A stretch of 64,000 nt of DNA, taken from Leeuwenhoekiella palythoae. GTDB taxonomy: Bacteria; Bacteroidota; Bacteroidia; Flavobacteriales; Flavobacteriaceae. The notes under the pieces were generated by a model that was not told the origin of the DNA, did no database searches, and saw only the letters and a list, made by a program, of their open reading frames with translations. The stretch lies in contig NZ_FQXT01000004.1 of the NCBI RefSeq assembly GCF_900130045.1, forward strand, positions 565,898 through 629,897, read 5' to 3'. This document shows, one piece after another, positions 54,501 to 64,000 of this stretch; the stretch's first letter is position 1, and each line of letters starts with the position of its first letter. The position numbers and the translations under genes are program-made.

Positions 54501-55827
54501 ACGTACTTCTGAAGCAAAAATTGTTGATGCTAAAACCGGAATCTTATTAAGTACTAATAACATTCCTTACGGTTCTCAACTCTTTATGAAGGATGGAGAT
54601 AAAGTTGCAAAAGGAGATACCATCTGTACTTGGGATCCATTTAACGGTGTGATTATTTCAGAATTCGCCGGTAAGATCAAGTACGAAAATATAGAGCAAG
54701 GAGTTACTTACCAAGTAGAGACTGATGAACAAACCGGTTTCCAAGAGAAAGTAATTTCAGAATCTCGTAACAAACGAATGATTCCTACCTTACATATTAT
54801 GGGTAAAAAAGACGAAGTAATTCGTTCTTATAACTTACCTGTAGGTGCGCACTTAATGGTAGATGATGATGAGAAAATTAAAATAGGTAAGATTCTCGTT
54901 AAGATTCCTCGTAAGTCTGCAAAGGCAGGGGATATTACAGGGGGTCTTCCACGTGTAACTGAATTATTTGAAGCACGTAATCCTTCAAACCCTGCTGTTG
55001 TAAGTGAGATTGATGGTGTTGTTTCTTTCGGTAAAATCAAGCGTGGTAACCGTGAGATTATCGTTGAGTCTAAACTTGGTGAGGTTAAGAAATACTTAGT
55101 GAAGTTATCTAACCAGATTCTTGTTCAAGAAAATGACTTTGTGAGAGCTGGAATGCCACTATCTGATGGTTCTGTAACTCCAGAGGATATCTTAGCGATT
55201 AAAGGACCTTCAGCGGTTCAGCAGTACTTAGTAAATGAAGTACAAGAAGTTTATCGTTTACAGGGTGTGAAAATTAACGACAAGCATTTTGAAGTAGTTG
55301 TACGTCAAATGATGCGTAAAGTTAGAATTCAAGATCCGGGTGACACTATTTTCCTAGAGAATCAGTTGGTTCATAAAGATGATTTCATCACTGAGAATGA
55401 TGCAATCTTCGGAATGAAAGTTATTGAAGATGCAGGTGATTCTGAAACGCTTAAAGCGGGACAAATCATTTCACCTCGTGAATTACGCGATGAAAATTCA
55501 ATCTTGAGAAGAGAAGATAAAAACCTTGCAACTGCTCGTGATGTTGTAGCTGCTACGGCAACTCCGGTATTACAGGGTATTACAAGAGCTTCGCTTCAGA
55601 CGAAATCATTCATCTCTGCTGCTTCCTTCCAGGAAACAACTAAAGTACTTAACGAAGCTGCGGTAAGCGGTAAAGTTGATACTTTAGAAGGGCTTAAGGA
55701 AAATGTAATTGTAGGTCATAGAATTCCTGCAGGTACAGGTTTGCGTAGATACGATAAGATTATCGTAGGAAGTAAGCAAGAGCTTGAAGAACTCAATGCT
55801 GCTCGAGAAGAGGTTAATTTTAATTAA
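51526..55827 (+). CDS. rpoC: RNA polymerase subunit beta'
   Basis: A 1433-residue catalytic subunit. The N-terminal zinc site CACGKYK...CDRCG (about 66-85), the catalytic [12 protein letters not shown] (Mg-binding Asp triad, about 476-487), the trigger loop region near 930 and the second zinc site around [13 protein letters not shown] (about 899-911) are intact. Length typical for Bacteroidota. It ends at a strong terminator and is followed by a small DUF3467 gene. Confidence 0.98.
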   Translation: MARDNDKNAVKRFDQISIGLASPEAILAESRGEVLKPETINYRTHKPERDGLFCERIFGPVKDYECACGKYKRIRYKGIVCDRCGVEVTEKKVRRDRVGHINLVVPVAHIWYFRSLPNKIGYLLGLPSKKLDMIIYYERYVVIQPGIAKNEEGEELKKMDFLTEEEYLNVLESIPQENMYLEDSDPNKFIAKMGAECLVDLLRRIDLNELSYDLRHKANNETSKQRKTEALKRLQVVESLRDANKNRENLPEWMIMKVVPVIPPELRPLVPLDGGRFATSDLNDLYRRVIIRNNRLKRLMEIKAPEVILRNEKRMLQEAVDSLFDNTRKSSAVKTDSNRPLKSLSDSLKGKQGRFRQNLLGKRVDYSARSVIVVGPELKLYECGLPKDMAAELYKPFVIRKLIERGIVKTVKSAKKIIDKKEPVVWDILENVLKGHPVLLNRAPTLHRLGIQAFQPKLIEGKAIQLHPLVCTAFNADFDGDQMAVHLPLGPEAILEAQMLMLASNNILNPANGAPITVPSQDMVLGLYYMTKARKSTPEHPILGEGITFYSAEEVVIAHNQKRVNINANIKIRTKDFNENGELVYQIIDTTVGRVLFNESVPEECGYINEVLTKKSLRDVIARILKLTSVPRTAEFLDSIKTLGYTFAFRGGLSFSLGDIIIPAEKYEMIEEANTQVDGIMSSYNMGLITNSERYNQVIDVWTSTNASLTELSMKRIREDQQGFNSVFMMLDSGARGSKEQIRQLTGMRGLMAKPKKSNDGGGAIIENPILSNFKEGLSILEYFISTHGARKGLADTALKTADAGYLTRRLVDVSQDVIVNSEDCGTLRGVEVSALKKNEEIVETLEARIIGRIALNDVVNPLNSEVIVEAGAEITEELGAEISKAPIESVEVRSPLTCEASKGICAKCYGRNLATNKMVQMGEAVGVVAAQSIGEPGTQLTLRTFHVGGIAGNISEENKVVSKFDGRLEIEDLKTVEGEAPDGSTSQIVISRTSEAKIVDAKTGILLSTNNIPYGSQLFMKDGDKVAKGDTICTWDPFNGVIISEFAGKIKYENIEQGVTYQVETDEQTGFQEKVISESRNKRMIPTLHIMGKKDEVIRSYNLPVGAHLMVDDDEKIKIGKILVKIPRKSAKAGDITGGLPRVTELFEARNPSNPAVVSEIDGVVSFGKIKRGNREIIVESKLGEVKKYLVKLSNQILVQENDFVRAGMPLSDGSVTPEDILAIKGPSAVQQYLVNEVQEVYRLQGVKINDKHFEVVVRQMMRKVRIQDPGDTIFLENQLVHKDDFITENDAIFGMKVIEDAGDSETLKAGQIISPRELRDENSILRREDKNLATARDVVAATATPVLQGITRASLQTKSFISAASFQETTKVLNEAAVSGKVDTLEGLKENVIVGHRIPAGTGLRRYDKIIVGSKQELEELNAAREEVNFN

Positions 55828-55838
55828 TAATTTATATC

Positions 55839-55870
55839 AAAAACAGCTTCAGAAATGAAGCTGTTTTTTT
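55839..55870 (+). terminator. Intrinsic terminator after rpoC
   Basis: A 12-bp perfect stem (55839-55850 with 55857-55868), loop of 6 and a run of Ts. Confidence 0.9.
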
Positions 55871-55887
55871 ATACCTAATAGGGAAAG

Positions 55888-56202
55888 ATGACTGAAGATG
55901 AAAAAAATAAAAATGGGCAATTAAATATTGAGCTTGATGAGAATGTTGCGCAAGGTCAATATTCTAATTTGGCTATAATTAATCATTCGGTTTCAGAATT
56001 TGTGGTTGATTTTATCAACATCATGCCGGGAACTCCGAAGAGTAAAGTGAAGTCGCGCATTATTTTAACTCCACAACACGCTAAGCGACTTGCCAAGGCT
56101 TTACAGGAAAATGTAAAGCGTTTTGAAAAGGCTCACGGTGAAATCAAAGATTATGAAAAGCAACCCATACCATTGAATTTTGGTCCAACAGGACAGGCTT
56201 AA
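55888..56202 (+). CDS. DUF3467 family protein
   Basis: A 104-residue protein of the DUF3467 family, seen next to rpoC in many Bacteroidota. Conserved parts: AQGQYSNLAIINHSVSEFVVDFINIMPG and SRIILTPQHAKRLAKALQENV. The function is unknown. Despite sitting behind the rpoC terminator it is close (60 bases) and on the same strand, so read-through expression is possible; no promoter of its own is obvious. Confidence 0.85.
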   Translation: MTEDEKNKNGQLNIELDENVAQGQYSNLAIINHSVSEFVVDFINIMPGTPKSKVKSRIILTPQHAKRLAKALQENVKRFEKAHGEIKDYEKQPIPLNFGPTGQA

Positions 56203-56229
56203 TCAAAAGTTAATAATTGATCAAAATAG

Positions 56230-56262
56230 AAAAACCTGAGATTATTCTCAGGTTTTTCTATT
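56230..56262 (+). terminator. Intrinsic terminator after the DUF3467 gene
   Basis: An 11-bp perfect stem (AAAAACCTGAG at 56230-56240 with 56247-56257), 6-base loop, T-rich tail. Confidence 0.88.
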
Positions 56263-56410
56263 TTATAGAGTAAAGCTTTCTAGATGTTAGATGTGTATAA
56301 GCTTGCTTTATATTATCATTATTTTAGAACTCGTACGAGCCTATTTAAACAGTCTTTATAGTTTGGTCAACAACTATTGTGTCGTTGAATTTATATGGGT
56401 TTTAAAGTCC

Positions 56411-58000
56411 TTATTTGAACTCAGACACAAAATGCAACTTTACGTTTGGATATTTTTGCTGAGTCATTTGTAGTGTGAATGGGGAATCAGCTAAAAATAC
56501 TAACTGTCCTCTTTTATCTTTAGCCATAAAGCGTTGCTTTACTCGTAAGAATTCTTTGAACTCCTCACTTTTTGGATCCTTAGGTTCTACCCAGCAGGCC
56601 TTGTGTACGCTTAAGGGTTCGTAGGTGCATTTAGCCCCATATTCGTGCTCCAATCGATATTGAATAACTTCGTATTGAAGTGCGCCCACCGTACCAATTA
56701 CCTTTCTTCCATTAAGCTCGAGTGTAAATAGCTGGGCAACGCCTTCGTCCATTAATTGGTCGATTCCCTTTTCTAACTGCTTAGATTTCATAGGGTCTGC
56801 GTTATTGATATATCTAAAATGTTCTGGTGAGAACGCAGGAATTCCTTTGTAATGAATCTCTTCCCCTTGCGTTAAGGTGTCTCCGATTTTAAAGTTTCCA
56901 GTGTCGTGAAGTCCTACAATGTCACCGGGATAGGAAATATCAACGATTTCTTTCCGCTCTGCGAAAAATGCATTAGGACTTGAAAACTTTAATTTTTTGC
57001 CATTTCGCACGTGTAAATAGGGCGTGTTTCGCTCAAATACTCCGGATACGATTTTCACAAAGGCTAATCTGTCGCGGTGTTTAGGATCCATATTGGCGTG
57101 GATTTTAAACACAAAACCTGTGAAGTCCTTTTCTTCAGGTTTTACAATACGCTCTTCACTTTCTTTTGGTCGAGGAGGTGGTGCTATAGAAATAAAGCAA
57201 TCAAGTAGTTCGCGTACGCCAAAATTATTTAAAGCAGAACCAAAAAATACAGGTTGTTGTTCGGCTTTTGAATAAGCTTGTTGATCAAAATCAGGATAAA
57301 CACCGGTTACTAATTCTAATTCTTCGCGTAATGTTTCGGCAGACTCGCTGCCAATCAGTTTATCGAGTTCTGTTGAACTTATATCTTCAATCTCAATGGT
57401 TTCTTCAATGTTTTTTCGGCTGTCACCACTAAATAGATTGACGTTCTTTTCCCAAATATTGTAAATTCCTTTAAAGTCATATCCCATACCAATAGGAAAG
57501 CTTAGAGGAGTCACGTTAAGATCTAATTTTTGCTCAATTTCATCTAAAAGTTCAAATGCATCTTTTCCTTCACGATCAAGTTTATTTACGAAGACAATCA
57601 TTGGTATTTTACGCATTCTACAAACCTGAACTAATTTTTCAGTTTGTTCCTCAACCCCTTTTGCAACATCGATAACTACGATCACACTATCAACAGCGGT
57701 TAAGGTTCTGAAAGTATCTTCGGCAAAATCCTTGTGACCGGGAGTATCAAGAATATTTATTTTAGTACCGTTATATTCAAAAGCCAGCACAGAAGTCGCT
57801 ACCGAAATCCCACGCTGACGTTCAATTTCCATAAAGTCGCTGGTAGCTCCTTTTTTTATTTTGTTCGATTTTACTGCGCCAGCTTCTTGAATCGCTCCAC
57901 CAAAAAGTAATAATTTTTCAGTAAGTGTGGTTTTACCGGCGTCAGGGTGAGAAATGATACCAAACGTACGTCTACGGGCAATCTCTTTTTTAATACTCAT
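56411..58000 (-). CDS. prfC: Peptide chain release factor 3
   Basis: A 529-residue translational GTPase that recycles RF1/RF2 from the ribosome. P-loop HPDAGKTT (about 18-25), switch [19 protein letters not shown] and the C-terminal segment [18 protein letters not shown] are the RF3 pattern. Length is typical. The promoter probably lies within bases 58006-58027 (two minus-strand TAnnTTTG matches). It converges on the DUF3467 terminator. Confidence 0.95.
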   Translation of the reverse strand: MSIKKEIARRRTFGIISHPDAGKTTLTEKLLLFGGAIQEAGAVKSNKIKKGATSDFMEIERQRGISVATSVLAFEYNGTKINILDTPGHKDFAEDTFRTLTAVDSVIVVIDVAKGVEEQTEKLVQVCRMRKIPMIVFVNKLDREGKDAFELLDEIEQKLDLNVTPLSFPIGMGYDFKGIYNIWEKNVNLFSGDSRKNIEETIEIEDISSTELDKLIGSESAETLREELELVTGVYPDFDQQAYSKAEQQPVFFGSALNNFGVRELLDCFISIAPPPRPKESEERIVKPEEKDFTGFVFKIHANMDPKHRDRLAFVKIVSGVFERNTPYLHVRNGKKLKFSSPNAFFAERKEIVDISYPGDIVGLHDTGNFKIGDTLTQGEEIHYKGIPAFSPEHFRYINNADPMKSKQLEKGIDQLMDEGVAQLFTLELNGRKVIGTVGALQYEVIQYRLEHEYGAKCTYEPLSVHKACWVEPKDPKSEEFKEFLRVKQRFMAKDKRGQLVFLADSPFTLQMTQQKYPNVKLHFVSEFK

Positions 58001-58019
58001 AACTCCAAATTTAAGTCGG

Positions 58020-58027
58020 CAAATATA
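58020..58027 (-). promoter_or_regulatory. -7 element (TATATTTG) of prfC
   Basis: Plus strand CAAATATA; minus strand matches TAnnTTTG, 19 bases before the ATG. A second match (58006-58013, TAAATTTG) lies only 5 bases from the ATG. Confidence 0.45.
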
Positions 58028-58241
58028 AGCTTTGCCTACGTAATTAAAGATTTATTCTTGTTGATCTAAGTATTGTTGTATGATGGTTTTGAAGACTGTG
58101 AGCTTATGATTTTAGTTGTGATTTGTAGGATTAAACTTGTATAATTTAGGGTTAGGCGGTGTTTGTAACTGTTTTTTATCGATGATATTGTGTTTATGTC
58201 TAAAATAGATGTGTTAAGCTCTAAGCAGGTAAAACGATTAA

Positions 58242-58249
58242 TATCTTTG
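58242..58249 (+). promoter_or_regulatory. -7 element (TATCTTTG) of the adhesin unit
   Basis: Exact TAnnTTTG in the gap before the secreted protein gene; the leader would be about 190 bases. No TTG at the best -33 position. Confidence 0.45.
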
Positions 58250-58444
58250 TTATCCCAACTTAAATACGTTCTTAAATTCGCTTCAATATATATTTATTGA
58301 GTCAGAGTGTATTAAGTTGAATCTTCCCCTAAGGTAAAAGGATTTTGCTGTAATCATTTTGAGTAAAATTTCAATAGAAATATATGTTGTTTTGAAACAT
58401 TTAATTCTAGCAATACGTATACTCGACGATTTATATCAATAATC

Positions 58445-58927
58445 ATGATAAACAATACCTTACTCAACTTTTTATTCTCTTACCCTAGATTAATCATCAC
58501 AATTACAATGCTCACATTGTTTACCAATGGGGTGATTGCACAATCATCTGTTTCTTTGACCTACAGTCGGGATTTAGATCATTCTTTGTCAGAAACAATT
58601 CAATATTACACTATAGATGTAAGCAATATTAATAGTAGCAAAACGACTTATGAGTTGACAGCTGCGTTGGTTGATTGTAATGATGGAAGTTTAGCGGATA
58701 AAGAAGTTCAATTTGAGCTTAATTCGGAAGCTGGTGCTGTAATTAATTCAATCACCGTTGATGCAGCATCCAAAGCTACATTTACTTTAAAAACGACTAA
58801 AATTGATCTTGATACAACTTCTTGGAGTTGTGTTGAAATCCAACTTATACCGAAGGGAGGATTGCGCTCTCAAGGAGGTTCTGTTGTGATAAAACAATTG
58901 AATCCCGGTAATTCCAACTCCAAATAG
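58445..58927 (+). CDS. Small secreted beta-rich protein
   Basis: A 160-residue exported protein with a long signal region (about 1-33, ending GVIAQ). The mature part (about 128 residues) has alternating hydrophobic strands (SSVSLTYSRDLDHSLSE, TTYELTAALVDCNDG, ATFTLKTTKIDLDT) and two cysteines, and looks like an immunoglobulin-like beta-sandwich. No family recognised. A shorter start at the internal Met (MLTLFTNG) is possible. It is 7 bases before the giant adhesin gene, so it is probably its operon partner. Confidence 0.65.
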   Translation: MINNTLLNFLFSYPRLIITITMLTLFTNGVIAQSSVSLTYSRDLDHSLSETIQYYTIDVSNINSSKTTYELTAALVDCNDGSLADKEVQFELNSEAGAVINSITVDAASKATFTLKTTKIDLDTTSWSCVEIQLIPKGGLRSQGGSVVIKQLNPGNSNSK

Positions 58928-58934
58928 ATAATAC

Positions 58935-61900
58935 ATGAAAATAAAAATTACTCAATCTATTTTTTGGTTTTTATTTCTAAGTTTTTCTTTAACCGCCACA
59001 GCGCAGTTAAAGAATTCTTTTGATGTACGTTATTCTGAAACCTTGCGTGGGAATTTTACAGCTATTGCTAACAATATGATGTCTGTAAATGCCACAACTG
59101 CATATAACGGGGGCGAGGGTAACCATAACCTTACCGATAATGTTTATGTTGATATTGATGGCGATAATTCAACTTTCAATTCTAGTAGTGCCGATCTAGG
59201 CTCTGTTGGTAATGGTAGTTGTGTTCAGATCGTTAAAGCCTATTTGTATTGGACAGCTGGAGATAAAGAAATTATTTATGACAATAATAAAACAGCAGAT
59301 AATAGACCAGATTGGGATTATGACGATATAAAACTGAAATTACCAGGTCAATCTTCTTATACTACCTATACTGCAGATGAAGTTTTGTATAGAGGAAGGG
59401 ATGAGCATTTTCAGAACGATCCTTATGCATGTGTTAAGGATATTACTTCTCAAGTTAAGTCCTTGGGAACAAATTATACCGGGACTTATACTGTAGCCAA
59501 TGTTGAGGCTAAGACAGGGACTATTATTGGTCATGGTGCTGGAGATAGAATTGGAGCATCTGCCGGTTGGCAGATCGTTTTTGTTTATGAGAATAGTGAT
59601 TTACCTAGTAGGAATATTACATTATTTGATGGTTTTGCTAATGTAACTCGTAATTCAGGTCAAAATAATTATGATATTGTTGTTAATGGTTTTCAAACTG
59701 TGCCCAATGGAGCTGTAAATGCTGATGTCGTTTTTGGTGCATTAGAAGGAGATCGTGATCTTACCGGGGATAAATTGCAAATACGCAATACTTCGAATAG
59801 TTTTGCAAACATCTCAACAGCAAAAAGGCCAGAGGACAATTTCTTTAATAGTAGGATCACGCGTTATGGTCAAGATGTGACTAACCGTAATCCGGCTAGT
59901 ACAAATACTCTTGGTTTTGATTCTGGTGTTTTTACCTTAAATAACCCAAACAATTCTCTTTTAGCGAATAATCAAACACAAGCCGTGTTTAGGTTAACTT
60001 CTAATCAAGAAACGTATAGCATGTATATGCTAGGTTTTGCTGTAGAAGTTTATGAGCCAGAACTTGAGCCAATGTTATTGACTACAGCATTGGGTAATAA
60101 TCCTAAGGTATATGTTAATCAGGAGTTTGAAGTAAGTTTTGATGTGAAGAATTATGGTAATGATGATATGCGTGATTTGCGTATTAATTATACATTACCG
60201 AGTAGTGTGGAATATGGAGGGACTTCTAATCTACCTTCTGGGGTAACCGCTGCATACAATGCATCTTCAAGAATTCTGACATTCAGTGTGGCTGATAATT
60301 TAGTTGAAGATACTGATGATAAGTTTACCTTGTTATTTAGATTAAATGTTTCGGAGAATTGCTCTGTTGCAGGCTCAACTTTTGCCATTCAAACAAATGC
60401 TACCTACAAGGGGGTATTAAATTCTACGCAGAAAACGAGTTTGTCTTCGACAGAAACAACTGGTTCTTGTCAAATAGGCAATAATGAGGCGGTTATTGTG
60501 AGTATAGCTGCAGATTCTTGCGCAGATTATTGTACAGGTATAGATACAGATGGGGATGGTGTTCCTGATAATTGTGATGATGATGATGATAATGATGGGA
60601 TTCTAGATGCATTTGAAGGAAATGCTTCCACGGCAGTTTTAGCAAACCCGACTCAGAGTACAGTAAATGACTTAAATACTAGAGGAACCGGAGTTTTTCC
60701 ATTGAAACCTAATGGTTCTGCAAGTTTGCCTAGTGGAGGTGTTACTCTTGAGGTGATTGAAGGTTTTAGCCCTAGAACTAATTCAAGTCAAGAGCAACAG
60801 TGGAGAATTTATCAACCGCCACCAGTAGCAAGTAGTACAATAAATATCAATGGTGGAGAGGTGCCATTTGAAACTAAATATTTAGATCTGCGTGGTGTTC
60901 CGCGTAATGCGTACGAGCGAACTATTAAAATTGATTATGGTACCTCTGCCGAAGCATTATCTTCTGAAACTGAAAAGTACACTTTTATAATTGGTATAGC
61001 GGGGCTTGGCGGGTCTGAGTACCAAGAGGTAGGTGGTGAAATGGGGTATGATATTTCAAGTGTGCCTTTGCGTGTGATAGGTAATGTTGATGTATATAGT
61101 ACAGGGCTTTATTCTCAGTTTAATGGAGCTTCGCCTCCAGTTACTAATGATATTGGGAATACAGTTTCTACTAATCCCCCAAGATCTCAAAAATCAAATG
61201 GATATACATTTTTCTATGTAACTCGAGAAGTTTCTAATTTTGAAATTGAATTTAAAGGAAACGACCCTCATGGATTTATCTTCGGAGTTCTAACCGAAAC
61301 CTATAGAGATACTGATAATGATAAGATTGTAGACTCTAAAGATACAGATTCTGACAATGATGGTTGCCCTGATGCTATTGAAGGAGCAGGTACTTTTAAT
61401 AAATCTGATTTAACTGCTGATTTAAATTTAGCCAACACACCAGGTGGTGTTGATGAAAATGGTGTGCCTACTCTTGCTGGCTCTCCACAAGATAATACAC
61501 AAGCAGTAATTGATAGTTCTATAACCGCCTGTTTTGTACCCACGGCAGTTGATGATTCACGACAAGTAAGTGTCAATACCTCTCTAAATATAGATGTATT
61601 AACTAACGATGATTTTGGTGGGGATGGGCCGTCTTCATCACAACCATTAGTAATAACTCAGCAACCGGTTAATGGTTCTGTTGTTATTAACGACAACGGT
61701 ACTCCTGCTGATTTGTCTGATGATACAATAGTCTACACACCAAATCAAGATTATGTTGGTACTGATACATTTAGATATAAAATTGTTGATCTTGATGTTG
61801 ACGAGAGTGAGGCGACTGTTGATGTTACAGTTTCTGATGTTATTGTGGTACCTCCGGGAGAGCGTGGCTGTGACTGTGCGCCCTTATACAGTGAGACTAA

Positions 61901-64000
61901 CTTTAGAGATGCTCAGCTAATTTCGGGTACGGCTGGTCAAGTTGGTGCTGTTTACAGGTTTTCAAATGTCTTTTCTGATAGTCCTGAGCCTATAGATGCG
62001 TTGGTGAGAATTGAAGCTTTGAGAAATGGAGCTTCTCTTGCAAGTATAGATGTGAATTCGCAAGGTGTTGAAAATAATTTTCAACCACAATTGAGAAGCT
62101 CGAATAATGGAGACCAGAACATAGAGTTCAATATTACTTTTGTGGAGTCTGGAGGTTCTTATGGTAATGAAGTAGTAATTTCATTTTTTGCTACTCCATT
62201 TGATATTGATGGTGATAGTGTCAGAACGCGTGAATATGCAGAACTTACACTATCTGATGCTTATTATCAGTCGGCTGCTACTTCAATTGATATTAACAGA
62301 AAACCAAATTCTGTAAGAGGTACAGCTAATAATCCTAGTACCGCTCCAGGAGGGGATATTTCGACCGATCCTAGGTACACTTTTAGTACCTATTATGAAG
62401 GTAGATCTTCTTTGAATTACACTATAGGTAAAGAAAACGGAAATATTGATCGTTACTACTCTTTAGCTTTTAGTAACGCAAACTATACAGACCCACAATC
62501 AACAATTGTGACAGCGCCTGTAATTTGTGGAAATGTTTCTGATGAAGATGGTGATCCTTTAGTAGGTGTAACTATTCAAATAGATGGCACCGATGGAAGC
62601 TCAACAACCTTAACTACGGATGCAAATGGTAATTATAGATATGCAACCGCTATACCCTCTGCTTTAGTTGATGTGCAATATACTATTGTTGAAACGGATC
62701 TTGAGAATTATGTAAGTATCGATGATGCTGAAGGAGATCCTACTGATAATACTATAATACGCGTTATAAATCTTATCTCATCTTGTCAGAACAATTTTGT
62801 TGATGATGGAAGGCCAGTGGCAAATGATGATACAGCCATTGCAAGTCCTATTCGTCCAGTGCAGCCTGTAGATATAGATGTGCTTGAAAATGATATTTTT
62901 GGTCCTGATGGACCATCAAATGGAACCATTACTATTTTAACGCAACCTGCAGTTGGAGAGGCGGTACTCAATGATGGCGGTACTCCAAATAATCCTATAG
63001 ATGATTATATAACGTACAATCCTCCATTACTAAATTTACAGCCGGTTGAGTTTAAATATCAAATTTGTGATGCTGATGGTGATTGTGATGATGCTATTGT
63101 TCGTGTAAATATTTTAGATGACGCGCCAATAGCTGAAGATGATGACTTTACGGTTTCAGAGGATTCTCAAAATAATACATTAGATGTTTTAAATAATGAT
63201 TATTTCGGAAATGATGGTGCTGGCTCAATATCTTTAGTCACTGGTGTATCTAATGGAACATTAACTTTAAATGATAGCGGTACGACTGGTGATATCACTG
63301 ACGACTATTTTGTTTATACTCCTGATTCTGATTTCTTTGGAAATGATTCGTTTCAGTACCAAATCTGTGATGCTGATACGCCAATAGATAAACGTGAGTG
63401 CGATGTGGCTACGGTAAGTATTATTGTTGAAGCAGACCCAACACTTACCGTGGAACCTGTTACTGTTTCAGAAGGAGATCCACTAACTTTTACCTTTAGT
63501 ATAAATGAGATTTCTGCTGAAGATATTGTTATACAAGTTAATACGTCAGATGATACCGCCGTTGAAGGCTTTGATTATACAGCTGCCGTAAATGAATTGA
63601 TTGTAATTCCTGCCGGACAATTATCTGTTAACTATGTAGTAAATTCTCTTGAGGATAATACTTACGAGGGTACTGAATCCTTTAATATCTCTGGAGCTGT
63701 TCAAACTAATAATACTAGAAATCTTGTTGCAGAAACTATAGGTACCATCTTGGATGATCCGGACGACCTTCCGGAGGTAAGCATCAGTGATGTTACCGTT
63801 GCTGAGGGCAGTGAAGCCGTGTTTGTTGTAAGTATAGACAATCCAAGTACAGAAGATGTTGTAGTAGATGTAGTTACAGTACCCGGCAGTGCTTTAGCGG
63901 GCGATGACTATACCCCTGTAACGACCACGGTAACCATACCGGCTGGACAGACCAGTGTAGAAGTAGCTGTAAGTACGCTTAACGATGATTTATATGAAGG
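58935..64000 (+). CDS. Giant multi-domain secreted adhesin, N-terminal part (runs off window)
   Basis: An open frame of 1,688 codons without a stop, so the gene continues beyond the window. Signal peptide 1-24 (TATAQ). Residues about 25-390 form a beta-rich head domain; about 390-520 resembles a DUF11-like strand domain. Thrombospondin type 3-like calcium-binding runs are at about 536-560 (DTDGDGVPDNCDDDDDNDG) and 792-816. Three cadherin-like 'tandem-95' domains are at about 869-965, 1289-1394 and 1395-1499 (pattern AVDDSRQVSVNTSLNIDVLTND). An SdrD-B/CarboxypepD-like domain is at about 1196-1280 and Calx-beta domains at about 1500-1605 and from 1614. Such architecture is typical of type IX-secreted surface adhesins, but the C-terminal sorting signal is outside the window. 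Confidence 0.85.
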   Translation, partial: MKIKITQSIFWFLFLSFSLTATAQLKNSFDVRYSETLRGNFTAIANNMMSVNATTAYNGGEGNHNLTDNVYVDIDGDNSTFNSSSADLGSVGNGSCVQIVKAYLYWTAGDKEIIYDNNKTADNRPDWDYDDIKLKLPGQSSYTTYTADEVLYRGRDEHFQNDPYACVKDITSQVKSLGTNYTGTYTVANVEAKTGTIIGHGAGDRIGASAGWQIVFVYENSDLPSRNITLFDGFANVTRNSGQNNYDIVVNGFQTVPNGAVNADVVFGALEGDRDLTGDKLQIRNTSNSFANISTAKRPEDNFFNSRITRYGQDVTNRNPASTNTLGFDSGVFTLNNPNNSLLANNQTQAVFRLTSNQETYSMYMLGFAVEVYEPELEPMLLTTALGNNPKVYVNQEFEVSFDVKNYGNDDMRDLRINYTLPSSVEYGGTSNLPSGVTAAYNASSRILTFSVADNLVEDTDDKFTLLFRLNVSENCSVAGSTFAIQTNATYKGVLNSTQKTSLSSTETTGSCQIGNNEAVIVSIAADSCADYCTGIDTDGDGVPDNCDDDDDNDGILDAFEGNASTAVLANPTQSTVNDLNTRGTGVFPLKPNGSASLPSGGVTLEVIEGFSPRTNSSQEQQWRIYQPPPVASSTININGGEVPFETKYLDLRGVPRNAYERTIKIDYGTSAEALSSETEKYTFIIGIAGLGGSEYQEVGGEMGYDISSVPLRVIGNVDVYSTGLYSQFNGASPPVTNDIGNTVSTNPPRSQKSNGYTFFYVTREVSNFEIEFKGNDPHGFIFGVLTETYRDTDNDKIVDSKDTDSDNDGCPDAIEGAGTFNKSDLTADLNLANTPGGVDENGVPTLAGSPQDNTQAVIDSSITACFVPTAVDDSRQVSVNTSLNIDVLTNDDFGGDGPSSSQPLVITQQPVNGSVVINDNGTPADLSDDTIVYTPNQDYVGTDTFRYKIVDLDVDESEATVDVTVSDVIVVPPGERGCDCAPLYSETNFRDAQLISGTAGQVGAVYRFSNVFSDSPEPIDALVRIEALRNGASLASIDVNSQGVENNFQPQLRSSNNGDQNIEFNITFVESGGSYGNEVVISFFATPFDIDGDSVRTREYAELTLSDAYYQSAATSIDINRKPNSVRGTANNPSTAPGGDISTDPRYTFSTYYEGRSSLNYTIGKENGNIDRYYSLAFSNANYTDPQSTIVTAPVICGNVSDEDGDPLVGVTIQIDGTDGSSTTLTTDANGNYRYATAIPSALVDVQYTIVETDLENYVSIDDAEGDPTDNTIIRVINLISSCQNNFVDDGRPVANDDTAIASPIRPVQPVDIDVLENDIFGPDGPSNGTITILTQPAVGEAVLNDGGTPNNPIDDYITYNPPLLNLQPVEFKYQICDADGDCDDAIVRVNILDDAPIAEDDDFTVSEDSQNNTLDVLNNDYFGNDGAGSISLVTGVSNGTLTLNDSGTTGDITDDYFVYTPDSDFFGNDSFQYQICDADTPIDKRECDVATVSIIVEADPTLTVEPVTVSEGDPLTFTFSINEISAEDIVIQVNTSDDTAVEGFDYTAAVNELIVIPAGQLSVNYVVNSLEDNTYEGTESFNISGAVQTNNTRNLVAETIGTILDDPDDLPEVSISDVTVAEGSEAVFVVSIDNPSTEDVVVDVVTVPGSALAGDDYTPVTTTVTIPAGQTSVEVAVSTLNDDLYE

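Larger units (their letters stand above)
58001..58444. other. 444-base intergenic region with promoter-like element
   Basis: AT-rich, with no supported gene. It holds the divergent promoters of prfC (minus) and of the adhesin pair (plus; TATCTTTG at 58242-58249). A 34-codon frame at 58196-58300 overlaps that element and is dismissed. The remaining 200 bases before the next gene contain no clear repeat, hairpin or terminator that I can support; a long regulated leader is possible. Confidence 0.5.

Noticed and set aside
56291..56473. 60-codon frame between the DUF3467 terminator and prfC
   Set aside because: It overlaps the prfC 3' end on the opposite strand and has a composition like AT-rich non-coding sequence.
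58196..58300. 34-codon frame in the 444-base gap
   Set aside because: It overlaps the TATCTTTG element and has no start signal or protein-like composition; too short to support.
60575..60600. GAT repeat tract in the adhesin gene as a possible variable microsatellite
   Set aside because: It encodes the Asp run of a thrombospondin type 3 calcium-binding motif and is short; slippage cannot be shown.
61301..61576. 91-codon minus-strand frame inside the adhesin
   Set aside because: Antisense to a continuous coding frame with clear domains; Ser-rich shadow.
1..64000. CRISPR arrays, IS elements, prophage genes, rRNA operons
   Set aside because: No regular direct repeats, transposases, phage structural genes or rRNA sequence were seen on either strand.

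Overview
The window looks like a chromosomal segment of a marine-type member of the Flavobacteriaceae (Bacteroidota). The reasons are: the protein families (short-form MenE, DUF2851, DUF4998-type and NamZ lipoproteins, flavobacterial RpoB/RpoC lengths); promoters that fit the Bacteroidota pattern TTG-N19-TAnnTTTG; a near absence of Shine-Dalgarno sequences except before rpsU; and a giant secreted multi-domain adhesin. The genus cannot be fixed from the sequence alone. No rRNA operon, IS element, prophage or CRISPR array was seen.

Layout. 1-5.4 kb: the end of a metallo-beta-lactamase-fold hydrolase, an aldo/keto reductase, a surface-type lipoprotein, a YetF-like membrane protein and a GH13 alpha-glucosidase lipoprotein. 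5.6-10.4 kb: a menaquinone-synthesis operon, menA - MBL hydrolase - menC - CPBP protease - menE. 10.5-18.8 kb: mixed housekeeping genes (secreted Gly/Tyr-rich protein, M24 peptidase, MFS exporter, acyl-CoA carboxylase beta subunit, small membrane protein plus DinB, EttA, HAD phosphatase). 18.8-31.9 kb: small membrane and coiled-coil proteins, an archaemetzincin-like lipoprotein, a methyltransferase, a Cys-cluster protein, a DUF1028 protein, an M28 peptidase, a class-C beta-lactamase-like hydrolase, a NamZ-type muramidase head-to-head with a LolC/E-type permease, and a PLP cysteine-synthase-family enzyme. 32-40.4 kb: DUF2851, a PspC-domain protein, a K+ channel with RCK domain, two tandem AGCS sodium:amino-acid symporters, a helix-hairpin-helix protein and an acyl-CoA dehydrogenase.

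40.4-56.2 kb is the translation/transcription core: rpsU, a XerC-type recombinase, a ribosome hibernation factor, tRNA-Thr, tRNA-Tyr, tRNA-Gly, tRNA-Thr, tuf, tRNA-Trp, secE, nusG, rplK, rplA, rplJ, rplL, rpoB, rpoC and a DUF3467 gene, with hairpins at most transcription-unit boundaries. 56.4-58.0 kb is prfC on the minus strand. After a 444-base gap, 58.4-64 kb holds a small secreted protein and the first ~1,690 codons of a giant adhesin that runs off the window.

Most of the window is ordinary chromosome. The most interesting signals are: the single strong Shine-Dalgarno, in front of rpsU (likely bS21 autoregulation); the truncated giant adhesin and its small partner; an archaemetzincin-like lipoprotein with an insertion in its zinc motif; the NamZ/permease pair whose start codons are only 7 bases apart; structured non-coding stretches around the tRNA/tuf/rpo genes; and two small membrane proteins of fewer than 60 residues.
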